A stretch of DNA of 64,000 nucleotides from Coriaria nepalensis (lineage: Eukaryota; Streptophyta; Magnoliopsida; Cucurbitales; Coriariaceae), in NCBI GenBank assembly GCA_027186245.1, contig CP114482.1, forward strand, positions 18,185,209-18,249,208, written 5' to 3'. Shown here piece by piece: positions 37,579 to 52,143 of the stretch. A program made the translations under genes and the position numbers. The first letter of the stretch is position 1. Each line of letters starts with the position of its first letter. Below the pieces are notes generated by a model. The model saw only the letters and a list, made by a program, of their open reading frames with translations. It ran no database searches and was not told the DNA's origin.

Positions 37579-40039
37579 TATGATCTTTTTAAGACAAGTA
37601 TGCATTTTTTTAATCTTATATTTATGTCAATGAGTCTTTTAAGACAGTAAATCATTTGGATGCCATTGGAGCAAATACTATTTTCGCATTTCAAACATGA
37701 CTATTGCAAATAGCTTTCATACGATTTTTTGAAGGCAAGTATGAGTTTGTTCAATCTTACAGTCATCATCTCAATGACTTTTTGAAAGTCAATAATTCAT
37801 TTGAAAGCAATTAAAATGAAATCTATTTTCTGCTTCGAACCCGACTTTCCTATAAGACTTGCTACTGATCATTTAAGGGCAAGTACACATTTGTTTTATT
37901 TGAGATTCATCTCAATGAGTCGTTTCAAATCACTAATTTATTTGAAACCAATTCTAATGAATTCTCTTTTTACACTTCAAACACCACTTTCGTGCATCAC
38001 TTGCTCATGATCTTTTTAAGACAAGTATGCATTTGTTTTATCTTATATTCATGTCAATGAGTCTTTTCAAGACAATAAATCATTTCGAAGCCATTGGAGC
38101 GAATACTAATTTCGCATTTCAAACACGACTTTCGCGCATAGCTTGCATATGATTTTTTGAAGGCGAGCATGAATTTGTTTTATTTTAGAGTCATTATCTA
38201 AATGAGTTTTTGAAAGTCACTAATTCATTTCAAAGCAATTAAAATGAATTCTATTTTCCGCGTCGAACCCGACTTTCATACAAGACTAGCTACTGATCAT
38301 TTAAGGGCAAGTACACATTTGTTTTATTTGAGATTCATGTCAATGAGTCTTTCCAAGTCACTAATTCATTTGAAAGCAATTCGAATGAATTCTATTTTTA
38401 CACTTCAAACACCATTTTCGCGCATCACTTGCTAATGATCTTTTTAGGACAAGTATGCATCTGTTTTATCTTATATTCATATCAATGAGTTTTTTCAAGA
38501 CAATAAATCATTTGGAAGACACTGGAGCGAATACTATTTTCGTATTTCAAACACGACTTTCGCGCATAGCTTGCATATGATTTTTTGAAGGCAAGCATGA
38601 CTTTGTTTTATTTTATAGTCATTATCTCAATGACTTTTTGAAGTCACTAATTCATTTGAAAGCAATTAAAATGAATTCTATTTTCCGCGTCGAACCCGAC
38701 TTTCATACAAGACTTGCTACTGATCATTTAAGGGCAAGTACAAATTTGTTTTATTAGAGATTCATGTCAATGAGTCTTTTCAAGTCACTAATTTATTTGA
38801 AACCAATTCTAATGAATTCAATTTTTGCAATTCAAACACCACTTTCGCGCATCACTTGCTGATGATCTTTTTAAGACAAGTATGCATTTGTTTTATCTTA
38901 TATTCATGTTAATGAGTCTTTTCAAGACAATAAATCATTTGGAAGCCATTGGAGCGAATACTAATTTCGCATTTCAAACACGACTTTCGCACATAGCTCG
39001 CATATGATTTTTTGAAGGCAAGTATGAGTTTGTTTTATTTTAGAGTCATTATCTCAATGACTTTTTGAAAGTCACTAATTCATTTGAAAGCAATTAAAAT
39101 GAATTCTATTTTCCGCGTCGAACCCGACTTTCATACAAGACTTGCTACTGATCATTTAAGGGCAAGTACAAATTTGTTTTATTAGAGATTCATGTCAATG
39201 AGTCTTTTCAAGTCACTAATTTATTTGAAACCAATTCTAATGAATTCTATTTTTGCAATTCAAACACCACTTTCGCGCATCACTTGCTGATGATCTTTTT
39301 AAGACAAGTATGCATTTGTTTTATCTTATATTCATGTTAATGAGTCTTTTCAAGACAATAAATCATTTGGAAGCCATTGGAGCGAATACTAATTTCGCAT
39401 TTCAAACACGACTTTCGCACATAGCTCGCATATGATTTTTTGAAGGCAAGTATGAGTTTGTTTTATTTTAGAGTCATTATCTCAATGACTTTTTGAAAGT
39501 CACTAATTCATTTGAAAGCAATTAAAATGAATTCTATTTTCCGCGTCGAACCCGACTTTCGTACAAGACTTGCTACTGATCATTTAAGGGCAAGTACGCA
39601 TTTGTTTTATTTGAGATTCATGTCAACGAGTCTTTTCAAGTCACTAATTCATTTGAAAGCAATTCGAACGAGTTCTATTTTTGCACTTCAAACACTACTT
39701 TCGCGCATCACTTGCTAATGATCTCTTTAAGACAAGTATGCATTTGTTTTATCTTATATTCATGTCAATGAGTCTTTTCAAGACAATAAATCATTTGGAA
39801 GGCATTGGAGCAAATACTATTTTCGCATTTCAAACACGACTTTCGCGCATCGCTTGCATATGATTTTTTGAAGGCAAGAATGAATTTGTTTTATTTTAGA
39901 GTCATTATCTAAATGACTTTTTGAAAGTCACTAATTCATTTCAAAGCAATTAAAATGAATTCTATTTTCCGCGTCGAACCCGACTTTCATACAAGACTAG
40001 CTACATATCATTTAAGGGCAAGTACAAATTTGTTTTATT
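37579..40039 (+). repeat. Mixed block with a 428-bp tandem pair
   Basis: Begins with the class II to I hybrid at 37,599-38,025. The units at about 38,645-39,072 and 39,073-39,500 are a near-identical tandem pair with TTTTTGCAATTCAAAC and TTTCGCACATAGC. They differ at GAATTCAATTTT versus GAATTCTATTTT. The unit at 39,512 (with GTCAACGAGTC) recurs at 42,934, 3,422 bp (8 units) on. No other element is seen. Confidence 0.82.
37599..38025 (+). repeat. Hybrid trimer, class II to class I
   Basis: Class II A and left B (GTTCAATCTTACAGTC) with class I right B. GAATTC is mutated to GAAATC in B, so this unit lacks its B EcoRI site. Confidence 0.85.
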
Positions 40040-40592
40040 AGAGATTCATGTCAATGAGTCTTTTCAAGTCACTAATTTATTTGAAACCAATTCTAATGAA
40101 TTCTATTTTTACACTTCAAACCCCACTTTCGCGTATCACTTGCTGATGATCTTTTTAAGACAAGTATGCATTTGTTTTATCTTATATTCATGTCAATGAG
40201 TCTTTTCAAGAAAATAAATCATTTCGAAGCCATTGGAGCGAATACTAATTTCGCATTTCAAACACGACTTTTGCGCATAGCTCGCATATGATTTTTTGAA
40301 GGCAAGTATGAGTTTGTTTTATTTTAGAGTCATTATCTCAATGACTTTTTGAAAGTCACTAATTCATTTGAAAGCAATTAAAATGAATTCTATTTTCCGC
40401 GTCGAACCCGACTTTCATACAAAACTTGCTACTGATCATTTAAGGGCAAGTACAAATTTGTTTTATTAGAGATTCACGTCAATGAGTCTTTTGAAGTCAC
40501 TAATTTATTTGAAACCAATTCTAATGAATTCTATTTTTACACTTCAAACACCAGTTTCGCGCATCACTTGCTGATGATCTTTTTAAGACAAG

Positions 40593-41019
40593 TATGCATT
40601 TTTTTTATCTTATATTCATGTCAATGAGTCTTTTAAGACAGTAAATCATTTGGATGCCATTGGAGCAAATACTATTTTCGCATTTCGAACATGACCATCG
40701 CAAATAGCTTTCATATGATTTTTTGAAGGCAAGTATGAGTTTGTTTAATCTTACAGTCATCATCTCAATGACTTTTTGAAAGTCAATAATTCATTTGAAA
40801 GCAATTAAAATGAATTCTATTTTCTGCATCGAACCCGACTTTCATACAAGACTTGCTACTGATCATTTAAGGGCAAGTACACATTTGTTTTATTTGAGAT
40901 TCATCTCAATGAGTCGTTTCAAATCACTAATTTATATGAAACCAATTCTAATGAATTCTATTTGTACACTTCAAACACCACTTTCGTGCATCACTTACTG
41001 ATGATCGTTTTAAGACAAG
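40593..41019 (+). repeat. Hybrid trimer, class II to class I
   Basis: Class II A (CGAACATGACCATCGC) and left B, then class I right B (CTGCATCGAACCC). Confidence 0.85.
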
Positions 41020-41875
41020 TATGCATTTGTTTTATCTTATATTCATGTCAATGAGTCTTTTCAAGACAATAAATCATTTGGAACCCATTGGAGAGAATAC
41101 TATTTTCGCATTTCAAACACGACTTTCGCGCATAGCTTGCATATGATTTTTTGAAGGCGAGCATGAATTTGTTTTATTTTAGAGTCATTATCTAAATGAG
41201 TTTTTGAAAGTCACTAATTCATTTGAAAGTAATTAAAATGAATTCTATTTTCCGCTTCGAACGTGACTTTCATACAAGACTAGCTACTGATCATTTAAGG
41301 GCAAGTACAAATTTGTTTTATTAGAGATTCATGTCAATGAGTCTTTTCAAGTCACTAATCTATTTGAAACCAATTCTAATGAATTCTATTTTTACACTTC
41401 AAACACCACTTTCGCGTATCACTTGCTGATGATCTTTTTAAGACAAGTATGAATTTGTTTTATCTTATATTCATGTCAATGAGTCTTTTCAAGACAATAA
41501 ATCATTTCGAAGCCATTGGAGCGAATACTAATTTCGCATTTCAAACACGACTTTCGCGCATAGCTCGCATATGATTTTTTGAAGGCAAGTATGAGTTTGT
41601 TTTATTTTAGAGTCATTATCTCAATGACTTTTTGAAAGTCACTAATTCATTTGAAAGCAATTAAAATGAATTCTATTTTCCGCGTCGAACCCGACTTTCA
41701 TACAAAACTTGCTACTGATCATTTAAGGGCAAGTACAAATTTGTTTTATTAGAGATTCATGTCAATGAGTCTTTTCAAATCACTAATTTATTTGAAACCA
41801 ATTCTAATGAATTCTATTTTTACACTTCAAACACCAGTTTCGCGCATCACTTGCTGATGATCTTTTTAAGACAAG

Positions 41876-42302
41876 TATGCATTTTTTTAATCTTATATTC
41901 ATGTCAATGAGTCTTTTAAGACAGTAAATCATTTGGATGCCATTGGAGCAAATACTATTTTCGCATTTCAAACATGACTATCGCAAATAGCATTCATACG
42001 ATTTTTTGAAGGCAAGTATGAGTTTGTTCAATCTTACAGTCATCATCTCAATGACTTTTTGAAAGTCAATAATTCATTTGAAAGCAATTAAAATGAATTC
42101 TATTTTCTGCTTCGAACCCAACTTTCATACAAGACTTGCTACTGATCATTTAAGGGCAAGTACACATTTGTTTTATTTGAGATTCATCTCAATGAGTCGT
42201 TTCAAATCACTAATTTATTTGAAACCAATTCTAATGAATTCTATTTGTACACTTCAAACACCACTTTCGTGCATCACTTGCTCATGATCTTTTTAAGACA
42301 AG
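41876..42302 (+). repeat. Hybrid trimer, class II to class I (1,283-bp copy)
   Basis: A copy of the hybrid at 40,593. It has CATACGATTTTTTG and GTTCAATC, which it shares with the hybrid at 37,599. Confidence 0.85.
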
Positions 42303-42512
42303 TATGCATTTGTTTTATCTTATATTCATGTCAATGAGTCTTTTCAAGACAATAAATCATTTGGAACCCATTGGAGAGAATACTATTTTCGCATTTCAAA
42401 CACGACTTTCGCGCATAGCTTGCATATGATTTTTTGAAGGCGAGCATGAATTTGTTTTATTTTAGAGTCATTATCTAAATGAGTTTTTGAAAGTCACTAA
42501 TTCATTTGAAAG

Positions 42513-45199
42513 CAATTAAAATGAATTCTATTTTCCGCTTCGAACCCGACTTTCATACAAGACTTGCTACTGATCATTTAAGGGCAAGTACACATTTGTT
42601 TTATTTGAGATTCATGTCAATGAGTCTTTTTAAGTCACTAATTTATTTGAAACCAATTCTAATGAATTCTATTTTTACACTTCAAACACCACTTTCGCGC
42701 ATCACTTGCTGATGATCTTTGTAAGACAAGTATGCATTTGTTTTATCTTATATTCATGTTAATGAGTCTTTTCAAGACAATAAATCATTTGGAAGCCATT
42801 GGAGCGAATACTAATTTCGCATTTCAAACACGACTTTCGCACATAGCTCGCATATGATTTTTTGAAGGCAAGTATGAGTTTATTTTATTTTAGAGTCATT
42901 ATCTCAATGACTTTTTGAAAGTCACTAATTCATTTGAAAGCAATTAAAATGAATTCTATTTTCCGCGTCGAACCCGACTTTCGTACAAGACTTGCTACTG
43001 ATCATTTAAGGGCAAGTACGCATTTGTTTTATTTGAGATTCATGTCAACGAGTCTTTTCAAGTCACTAATTCATTTGAAAGCAATTCGAACGAGTTCTAT
43101 TTTTGCACTTCAAACACTACTTTCGCGCATCACTTGCTAACGATCTCTTTAAGACAAGTATGCATTTGTTTTATCTTATATTCATGTCAATGAGTCTTTT
43201 CAAGACAATAAATCATTTGGAAGGCATTGGAGCAAATACTATTTTCGCATTTCAAACACGACTTTCGCGCATAGCTCGCATATGATTTTTTGAAGGCAAG
43301 CATGAATTTGTTTTATTTTAGAGTCATTATCTAAATGACTTTTTGAAAGTCACTAATTCATTTCAAACCAATTAAAATGAACTCTATTTTCCGCGTCGAA
43401 CCCGACTTTCATACAAGACTAGCTACTGATCATTTAAGGGCAAGTACACATTTGTTTTATTTGAGATTCATGTCAATGAGTCTTTTCAAGTCACTAATTC
43501 ATTTGAAAGCAATTCGAATGAATTCTATTTTTACACTTCAAACACCACTTTCGCGCATCACTTGCTGATGATCTTTTTAAGACAAGTATGCATTTGTTTT
43601 ATCTTATATTCATGTTAATGAGTCTTTTCAAGACAATAAATCATTTGGAAGCCATTGGAGCGAATACTAATTTCGCATTTCAAACACAACTTTCGCACAT
43701 AGCTCGCATATGATTTTTTGAAGGCAAGTATGAATTTGTTTTATTTTAGAGTCATTATCTCAATGGCTTTTTGAAAGTCACTAATTCATTTGAAATCAAT
43801 TAAAATGAACTCTATTTTCCGCGTCGAACCCGACTTTCATACAAGACTAGCTACTGATCATTTAAGGGCAAGTACACATTTGTTTTATTTGAGATTCATG
43901 TCAATGAGTCTTTTCAAGTCACTAATTCATTTGAAAGCAATTCGAATGAATTCTATTTTTACACTTCAAACCACACTTTCGCGCATCACTTGCTGATGAT
44001 CTTTTTAATACAAGTATGCATTTGTTTTATCTTATATTCATGTTAATGAGTCTTTTTAAGACAATAAATCATTTTGAAGCCATTTGAGCGAATACTAATT
44101 TCGCATTTCAAACAGGACGTTCGCGCATAGCTCGCATATGATTTTTTGAAGGCAAGTATGAGTTTGTTTTATTTTAGAGTCATTATCTAAATGACTTTTT
44201 GAAAGTCACTAATTCATTTGAAAGCAATTAAAATGAATTCTATTTTCCGCTTCGAACCCGACTTTCATACAAGACGTGTTACTGATCATTTAAGGGCAAG
44301 TACACATTTGTTTTACTTGAGATTCATGTCAATGAGTCTTTTCAAGTCACTAATTTATTTGAAACCAATTCTAATGAATTCTATTTTTACACTTCAAACA
44401 CCACTTTCGCGCATCACTTGCTGATGATCTTTTTAATACAAGTATGCATTTGTTTTATCTTATATTCATGTTAATGAGTCTTTTTAAGACAATAAATCAT
44501 TTTGAAGCCATTTGAGCGAATACTAATTTCGCATTTCAAACAGGACTTTCGCGCATAGCTCGCATATGATTTTTTGAAGGCAAGTATGAGTTTGTTTTAT
44601 TTTAGAGTCATTATCTCAATGACTTTTTGAAAGTCACTAATTCATTTGAAAGCAATTAAAATGAATTCTATTTTCCGCGTCGGACCCGACTTTCATACAA
44701 GACTTGCTACTGATCATTTAAGGGCAAGTACAAATTTGTTTTATTTGAGATTCATGTCAATGAGTCTTTTCAAGTCACTAATTTATTTGAAACCAATTCT
44801 AATGAATTCTATTTTTACACTTCAAACACCAGTTTCGCGCATCACTTGCTGATGATCTTTTTAAGACAAGTATGCATTTGTTTTATCTTATATTCATGTC
44901 AATGAGTCTTTTAAGACAGTAAATCATTTGTATGCCATTGGAGCAAATACTATTTTCGCATTTCAAACACGACTTTCGCGCATCGCTTGCATATGATTTT
45001 TTGAAGGCAAGAATGAATTTGTTTTATTTTAGAGTCATTATCTAAATGACTTTTTGAAAGTCACTAATTCATTTGAAAGCAATTAAAATGAATTCTATTT
45101 TCCACTTCGAACCCGACTTTCATACAAGACTTGCTACTGATCATTTAAAGCCAAGTACGCATTTATTTTATTTGAGATTCATGTCAATGAGTCTTTTCA
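42513..45199 (+). repeat. Class I block without class II B monomers
   Basis: Six units of class I B and C monomers. From about 44,070 many A monomers carry CATTTGAGCGAATAC with AACAGGAC, and ends with TTTTTAATACAAG, a haplotype that then dominates to 50.5 kb. A monomers near 44,871, 47,011 and 49,578 keep only the left class II half (GTCTTTTAAGACAG) with GTATGCC. Confidence 0.82.
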
Positions 45200-48100
45200 A
45201 GTCACTAATTTATTTGAAACCAATTCTAATGAATTCTATTTTTACACTTCAAACACCACTTTCGCGCATCACTTGCTGATGATCTTTTTAATACAAGTAT
45301 GCATTTGTTTTATCTTATATTCATGTTAATGAGTCTTTTTAAGACAATAAATCATTTGGAAGACATTGGAGCGAATACTATTTTCGCATTTCAAACACGA
45401 CTTTCGCGCATCGCTTGCATATGATTTTTTGAAGGCAAGCATGAATTTGTTTTATTTTAGAGGCATTATCTAAATGACTGTTTGAAAGTCACTAATTCAT
45501 TTGAAAGCAATTAAAATGAATTCTATTTTCCGCTTCGAACCCGACTTTCATACAAGACGTGTTACTGATCATTTAAGGGCAAGTACACATTTGTTTTATT
45601 TGAGATTCATGTCAATGAGTCTTTTCAAGTCACTAATTTATTTGAAACCAATTCTAATGAATTCTATTTTTACACTTCAAACACCACTTTCGCGCATCAC
45701 TTGCTGATGATCTTTTTAATACAAGTACGCATTTGTTTTATCTTATATTGATGTTAATGAGTCTTTTTAAGGCAATAAATCATTTTGAAGCCATTTGAGC
45801 GAATACTAATTTCGCATTTCAAACAGGACTTTCGCGCATAGCTCGCATATGATTTTTTGAAGGCAAGTATGAGTTTGTTTTATTTTAGAGTCATTATCTC
45901 AATGACTTTTTGAAAGTCACTAATTCATTTGAAAGCAATTAAAATGAATTCTATTTTCTGCGTCGAACCCGACTTTCATACAAGACTTGTTACTGATCAT
46001 TTAAGGGCAAGTACACATTTGTTTTATTTGAGATTCATGTCAATGAGTCTTTTCGAGTCACTAATTCATTTGAAAGCAATTCGAATGAATTCTATTTTTA
46101 CACTTCAAACACCACTTTCGCGCATCACTTGCTAATGATCTTTTTAGGACAAGTATGCATTTGTTTTATCTGATATTCATGTCAATGAGTTTTTTCAAGA
46201 CAATAAATCATTTGGAAGACATTGGAGCGAATACTATTTTCGCATTTCAAACACGACTTTCGCGCATCGCTTGCATATGATTTTTTGAAGGCAAGAATGA
46301 ATTTGTTTTATTTTAGAGTCATTATCTAAATGACTTTTTGAAAGTCACTAATTCATTTGAAAGCAATTAAAATGAATTCTATTTTCCACTTCGAACCCGA
46401 CTTTCATACAAGACTTGCTACTGATCATTTAAAGCCAAGTACGCATTTATTTTATTTAAGATTCATGTCAATGAGTCTTTTCAAGTCACTAATTCATTTG
46501 AAAGCAATTCGAACGAATTCTTTTTTTGCACTTGAAACACTACTTTCGCGCATCACTTGCTGATGATCTCTTTAAGACAAGTACGCATTTGTTTTATCTT
46601 ATATTCATGTCAATGAGTTTTTTGAAGACAATAAATCATTTTGAAGACATTGGAGCGAATACTATTTTCGCATTCAAAACACGACTTTGGCGCATAGCTC
46701 GCATATGATTTTTTGAAGGCAAGTATGATTTTGTTTTATTTTAGAGTCATTATCTCAATGACTTTTCGAAAGTCACTAATTCATTTGAAAGCAATTAAAA
46801 TGAATTCTATTTTTCACGTCGAACCCGACTTTCATACAAGACTTGCTACTGATCATTTAAGGGCAAGTGCAAATTTGTTTTATTTGAGATTCATGTCAAT
46901 GAGTCTTTTCAAGTCACTAATTTATTTGAAACCAATTCTAATGAATTCTATTTTTACACTTCAAACACCAGTTTCGCGCATCACTTGCTGATGATCTTTT
47001 TAAGACAAGTATGCATTTGTTTTATCTTATATTCATGTCAATGAGTCTTTTAAGACAGTAAATCATTTGTATGCCATTGGAGCAAATACTATTTTCGCAT
47101 TTCAAACACGACTTTCGCGCATCGCTTGCATATGATTTTTTGAAGGCAAGAATGAATTTGTTTTATTTTAGAGTCATTATCTAAATGACTTTTTGAAAGT
47201 CACTAATTCATTTGAAAGCAATTAAAATGAATTCTATTTTCCACTTCGAACCCGACTTTCATACAAGACTTGCTACTGATCATTTAAAGCCAAGTACGCA
47301 TTTATTTTATTTGAGATTCATGTCAATGAGTCTTTTCAAGTCACTAATTTATTTGAAACCCATTCTAATGAATTCTATTTTTACACTTCAAACACCACTT
47401 TCGCGCATCACTTGCTGATGATCTTTTTAATACAAGTATGCATTTGTTTTATCTTATATTCATGTTAATGAGTCTTTTTAAGACAATAAATCATTTGGAA
47501 GACATTGGAGCGAATACTATTTTCGCATTTCAAACACGACTTTCGCGCATCGCTTGCATATGATTTTTTGAAGGCAAGCATGAATTTGTTTTATTTTAGA
47601 GGCATTATCTAAATGACTGTTTGAAAGTCACTAATTCATTTGAAAGCAATTAAAATGAATTCTATTTTCCGCTTCGAACCCGACTTTCATACAAGACGTG
47701 TTACTGATCATTTAAGGGCAAGTACACATTTGTTTTATTTGAGATTCATGTCAATGAGTCTTTTCGAGTCACTAATTTATTTGAAACCAATTCTAATGAA
47801 TTCTATTTTTACACTTCAAACACCACTTTCGCGCATCACTTGCTGATGATCTTTTTAATACAAGTATGCATTTGTTTTATCTTATATTCATGTTAATGAG
47901 TCTTTTTAAGACAATAAATCATTTGGAAGACATTGGAGCGAATACTATTTTCGCATTTCAAACACGACTTTCGCGCATCGCTTGCATATGATTTTTTGAA
48001 GGCAAGCATGAATTTGTTTTATTTTAGAGGCATTATCTAAATGACTGTTTGAAAGTCACTAATTCATTTGAAAGCAATTAAAATGAATTCTATTTTCCGC

Positions 48101-50466
48101 TTCGAACCCGACTTTCATACAAGACGTGTTACTGATCATTTAAGGGCAAGTACACATTTGTTTTATTTGAGATTCATGTCAATGAGTCTTTTCAAGTCAC
48201 TAATTTATTTGAAACCAATTCTAATGAATTCTATTTTTACACTTCAAACACCACTTTCGCGCATCACTTGCTGATGATCTTTTTAATACAAGTACGCATT
48301 TGTTTTATCTTATATTGATGTTAATGAGTCTTTTTAAGGCAATAAATCATTTTGAAGCCATTTGAGCGAATACTAATTTCGCATTTCAAACAGGACTTTC
48401 GCGCATAGCTCGCATATGATTTTTTGAAGGCAAGTATGAGTTTGTTTTATTTTAGAGTCATTATCTCAATGACTTTTTGAAAGTCACTAATTCATTTGAA
48501 AGCAATTAAAATGAATTCTATTTTCTGCGTCGAACCCGACTTTCATACAAGACTTGTTACTGATCATTTAAGGGCAAGTACACATTTGTTTTATTTGAGA
48601 TTCATGTCAATGAGTCTTTTCGAGTCACTAATTCATTTGAAAGCAATTCGAATGAATTCTATTTTTACACTTCAAACACCACTTTCGCGCATCACTTGCT
48701 AATGATCTTTTTAGGACAAGTATGCATTTGTTTTATCTGATATTCATGTCAATGAGTTTTTTCAAGACAATAAATCATTTGGAAGACATTGGAGCGAATA
48801 CTATTTTCGCATTTCAAACACGACTTTCGCGCATCGCTTGCATATGATTTTTTGAAGGCAAGAATGAATTTGTTTTATTTTAGAGTCATTATCTAAATGA
48901 CTTTTTGAAAGTCACTAATTCATTTGAAAGCAATTAAAATGAATTCTATTTTCCACTTCGAACCCGACTTTCATACAAGACTTGCTACTGATCATTTAAA
49001 GCCAAGTACGCATTTATTTTATTTAAGATTCATGTCAATGAGTCTTTTCAAGTCACTAATTCATTTGAAAGCAATTCGAACGAATTCTTTTTTTGCACTT
49101 GAAACACTACTTTCGCGCATCACTTGCTGATGATCTCTTTAAGACAAGTACGCATTTGTTTTATCTTATATTCATGTCAATGAGTTTTTTGAAGACAATA
49201 AATCATTTTGAAGACATTGGAGCGAATACTATTTTCGCATTCAAAACACGACTTTGGCGCATAGCTCGCATATGATTTTTTGAAGGCAAGTATGATTTTG
49301 TTTTATTTTAGAGTCATTATCTCAATGACTTTTCGAAAGTCACTAATTCATTTGAAAGCAATTAAAATGAATTCTATTTTTCACGTCGAACCCGACTTTC
49401 ATACAAGACTTGCTACTGATCATTTAAGGGCAAGTGCAAATTTGTTTTATTTGAGATTCATGTCAATGAGTCTTTTCAAGTCACTAATTTATTTGAAACC
49501 AATTCTAATGAATTCTATTTTTACACTTCAAACACCAGTTTCGCGCATCACTTGCTGATGATCTTTTTAAGACAAGTATGCATTTGTTTTATCTTATATT
49601 CATGTCAATGAGTCTTTTAAGACAGTAAATCATTTGTATGCCATTGGAGCAAATACTATTTTCGCATTTCAAACACGACTTTCGCGCATCGCTTGCATAT
49701 GATTTTTTGAAGGCAAGAATGAATTTGTTTTATTTTAGAGTCATTATCTAAATGACTTTTTGAAAGTCACTAATTCATTTGAAAGCAATTAAAATGAATT
49801 CTATTTTCCACTTCGAACCCGACTTTCATACAAGACTTGCTACTGATCATTTAAAGCCAAGTACGCATTTATTTTATTTGAGATTCATGTCAATGAGTCT
49901 TTTCAAGTCACTAATTTATTTGAAACCCATTCTAATGAATTCTATTTTTACACTTCAAACACCACTTTCGCGCATCACTTGCTGATGATCTTTTTAATAC
50001 AAGTATGCATTTGTTTTATCTTATATTCATGTTAATGAGTCTTTTTAAGACAATAAATCATTTGGAAGACATTGGAGCGAATACTATTTTCGCATTTCAA
50101 ACACGACTTTCGCGCATCGCTTGCATATGATTTTTTGAAGGCAAGCATGAATTTGTTTTATTTTAGAGGCATTATCTAAATGACTGTTTGAAAGTCACTA
50201 ATTCATTTGAAAGCAATTAAAATGAATTCTATTTTCCGCTTCGAACCCGACTTTCATACAAGACGTGTTACTGATCATTTAAGGGCAAGTACACATTTGT
50301 TTTATTTGAGATTCATGTCAATGAGTCTTTTCGAGTCACTAATTTATTTGAAACCAATTCTAATGAATTCTATTTTTACACTTCAAACACCACTTTCGCG
50401 CATCACTTGCTGATGATCTTTTTAATACAAGTATGCATTTGTTTTATCTTATATTCATGTTAATGA
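45200..50466 (+). repeat. 2,567-bp higher-order repeat (6 units), two full identical-looking copies plus 133 bp
   Basis: Copies are 45,200-47,766 and 47,767-50,333, with homology running on to 50,466. Shared markers include AGAGGCATTATC with GACTGTTTG, TACAAGACGTGTTAC, TATTGATGTTAATG with TAAGGCAAT, TTATCTGATATTC, CATTTAAAGCCAAG, GAATTCTTTTTTTGC and GAAACCCATTCTAATG. I found no difference between the copies at the places I checked. The block ends where GAGTGTCTTTTTAAG introduces a 2-bp insertion near 50,468. Confidence 0.92.
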
Positions 50467-50861
50467 GTGTCTTTTTAAGACAATAAATCATTTTGAAGCC
50501 ATTTGAGCGAATACTAATTTCGCATTTGAAACAGGACTTTCGCGCATAGCTCGCATATGATTTTTTGAAGGCAAGTATGAGTTTGTTTTATTTTAGAGTC
50601 ATTATCTCAATGACTTTTTGAAAGTCACTAATTCATTTGAAAGCAATTAAAATGAATTCTATTTTCCGCGTCGAAAACGACTTTCATACAAAACTTGCTA
50701 CTGATCATTTAAGGGCAAGTACAAATTTGTTTTATTTGAGATTCATGTCAATGAGTCTTTTCAAGTTACTAATTTATTTGAAACCAATTCTAATGAATTC
50801 TATTTTTACTCTTCAAACACCAGTTTCGCGCATCACTTGCTGATGATCTTTTTAAGACAAG

Positions 50862-51287
50862 TATGCATTTGTTTTATCTTATATTCATGTCAATGAGTCT
50901 TTTAAGACAATAAATCATTTGGATGCCATTGGAGCAAATACTATTTTTGCATTTCAAACATGACTATCGCAAATAGCTTTCATATGATTTTTTGAAGCAA
51001 GTATGAGTTTGTTTAATCTTACAGTCATCATCTCAATGACTCTGTGAAAGTCATTAATTCATTTGAAAGAAATTAAAATGAATTCTATTTTCTCCTTCGT
51101 ACCCGACTTTCGTACATAACTTGCTGATGATCATTTAAGGGTAAGTACACCTTTGTTTTATTTGAGATTCATGTCAATGAGTCTTTTCAAGTCACTAATT
51201 TATTTGAAACCAATTCTAATGAATTCTATTTTTACACTTCAAACACCACTTTCGCGCATCACTTGCTAATGATCTTTTTAAGACAAG
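50862..51287 (+). repeat. Class II trimer unit
   Basis: A 426-bp unit with GTCTTTTAAGACAATAAATC (a class I-like CAAT end), TTTGAAGCAAG one base short, and the loop variant GACTCTGTGAAAG. Confidence 0.88.
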
Positions 51288-52143
51288 TATGCATTTGTTT
51301 TATCTTATTTTCATGTCAATGAGTCTTTTCGAGACAGTAAATCATTTGGATGCCACTGGAGCGAATACTATTTTCGCATTTCAAACATGACTATTGCGCA
51401 TAGCTTTCATATGATTTTTTGAAGGCAAGCATGAATTTGTTTTATTTTAGAGTCACTATCTCAATGACTTTTTCAAAGTCACTAATTCATTTGAAAGCAA
51501 TTAAAATGAATTCTATTTTCCGCTTCGAACCCGACTTTCATACAAGACTTGCTACTGATCATTTAAGGGCAAGTACGCATTTGTTTTATTTGAGATTCAT
51601 GTCAATGAGTCTTTTCAAGTCACTAATTTATTTGAAACCAATTCTAATGAATTCTATTTTTACACTTCAAACACCACTTTCGCGCATCACTTGCTGATGA
51701 TCTTTTTAAGACAAGTATGCATTTGTTTTATCTTATATTCATGTTAATGAGTCTTTTTAAGACAATAAATCATTTTGAAGCCATTTGAGCGAATACTAAT
51801 TTCGCATTTCAAACAGGACGTTCGCGCATAGCTCGCATATGATTTTTTGAAGGCAAGTATGAGTTTGTTTTATTTTAGAGTCATTATCTCAATGACTTTT
51901 CGAAAGTCACTAATTCATTTGAAAGCAATTAAAATGAATTCTATTTTTCGCGTCGAACCCGACTTTCATACAAGACTTGCTACTGATCATTTAAGGGCAA
52001 GTGCAAATTTGTTTTATTTGAGATTCATGTCAATGAGTCTTTTCAAGTCACTAATTTATTTGAAACCAATTCTAATGAATTCTATTTTTACACTTCAAAC
52101 ACCAGTTTCGCGCATCACTTGCTGATGATCTTTTTAAGACAAG

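Larger units (their letters stand above)
40040..42512 (+). repeat. 1,283-bp period (3 units), two copies
   Basis: About 40,040-41,229 recurs at 41,323-42,512. Shared markers are TTTCGCGTATCAC (near 40,127 and 41,410), TACAAAACTTGC (near 40,419 and 41,702) and GGCGAGCATGAATTTG with AAATGAGTTTTTG (near 41,157 and 42,440). Each copy includes a class II to I hybrid. Confidence 0.83.
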
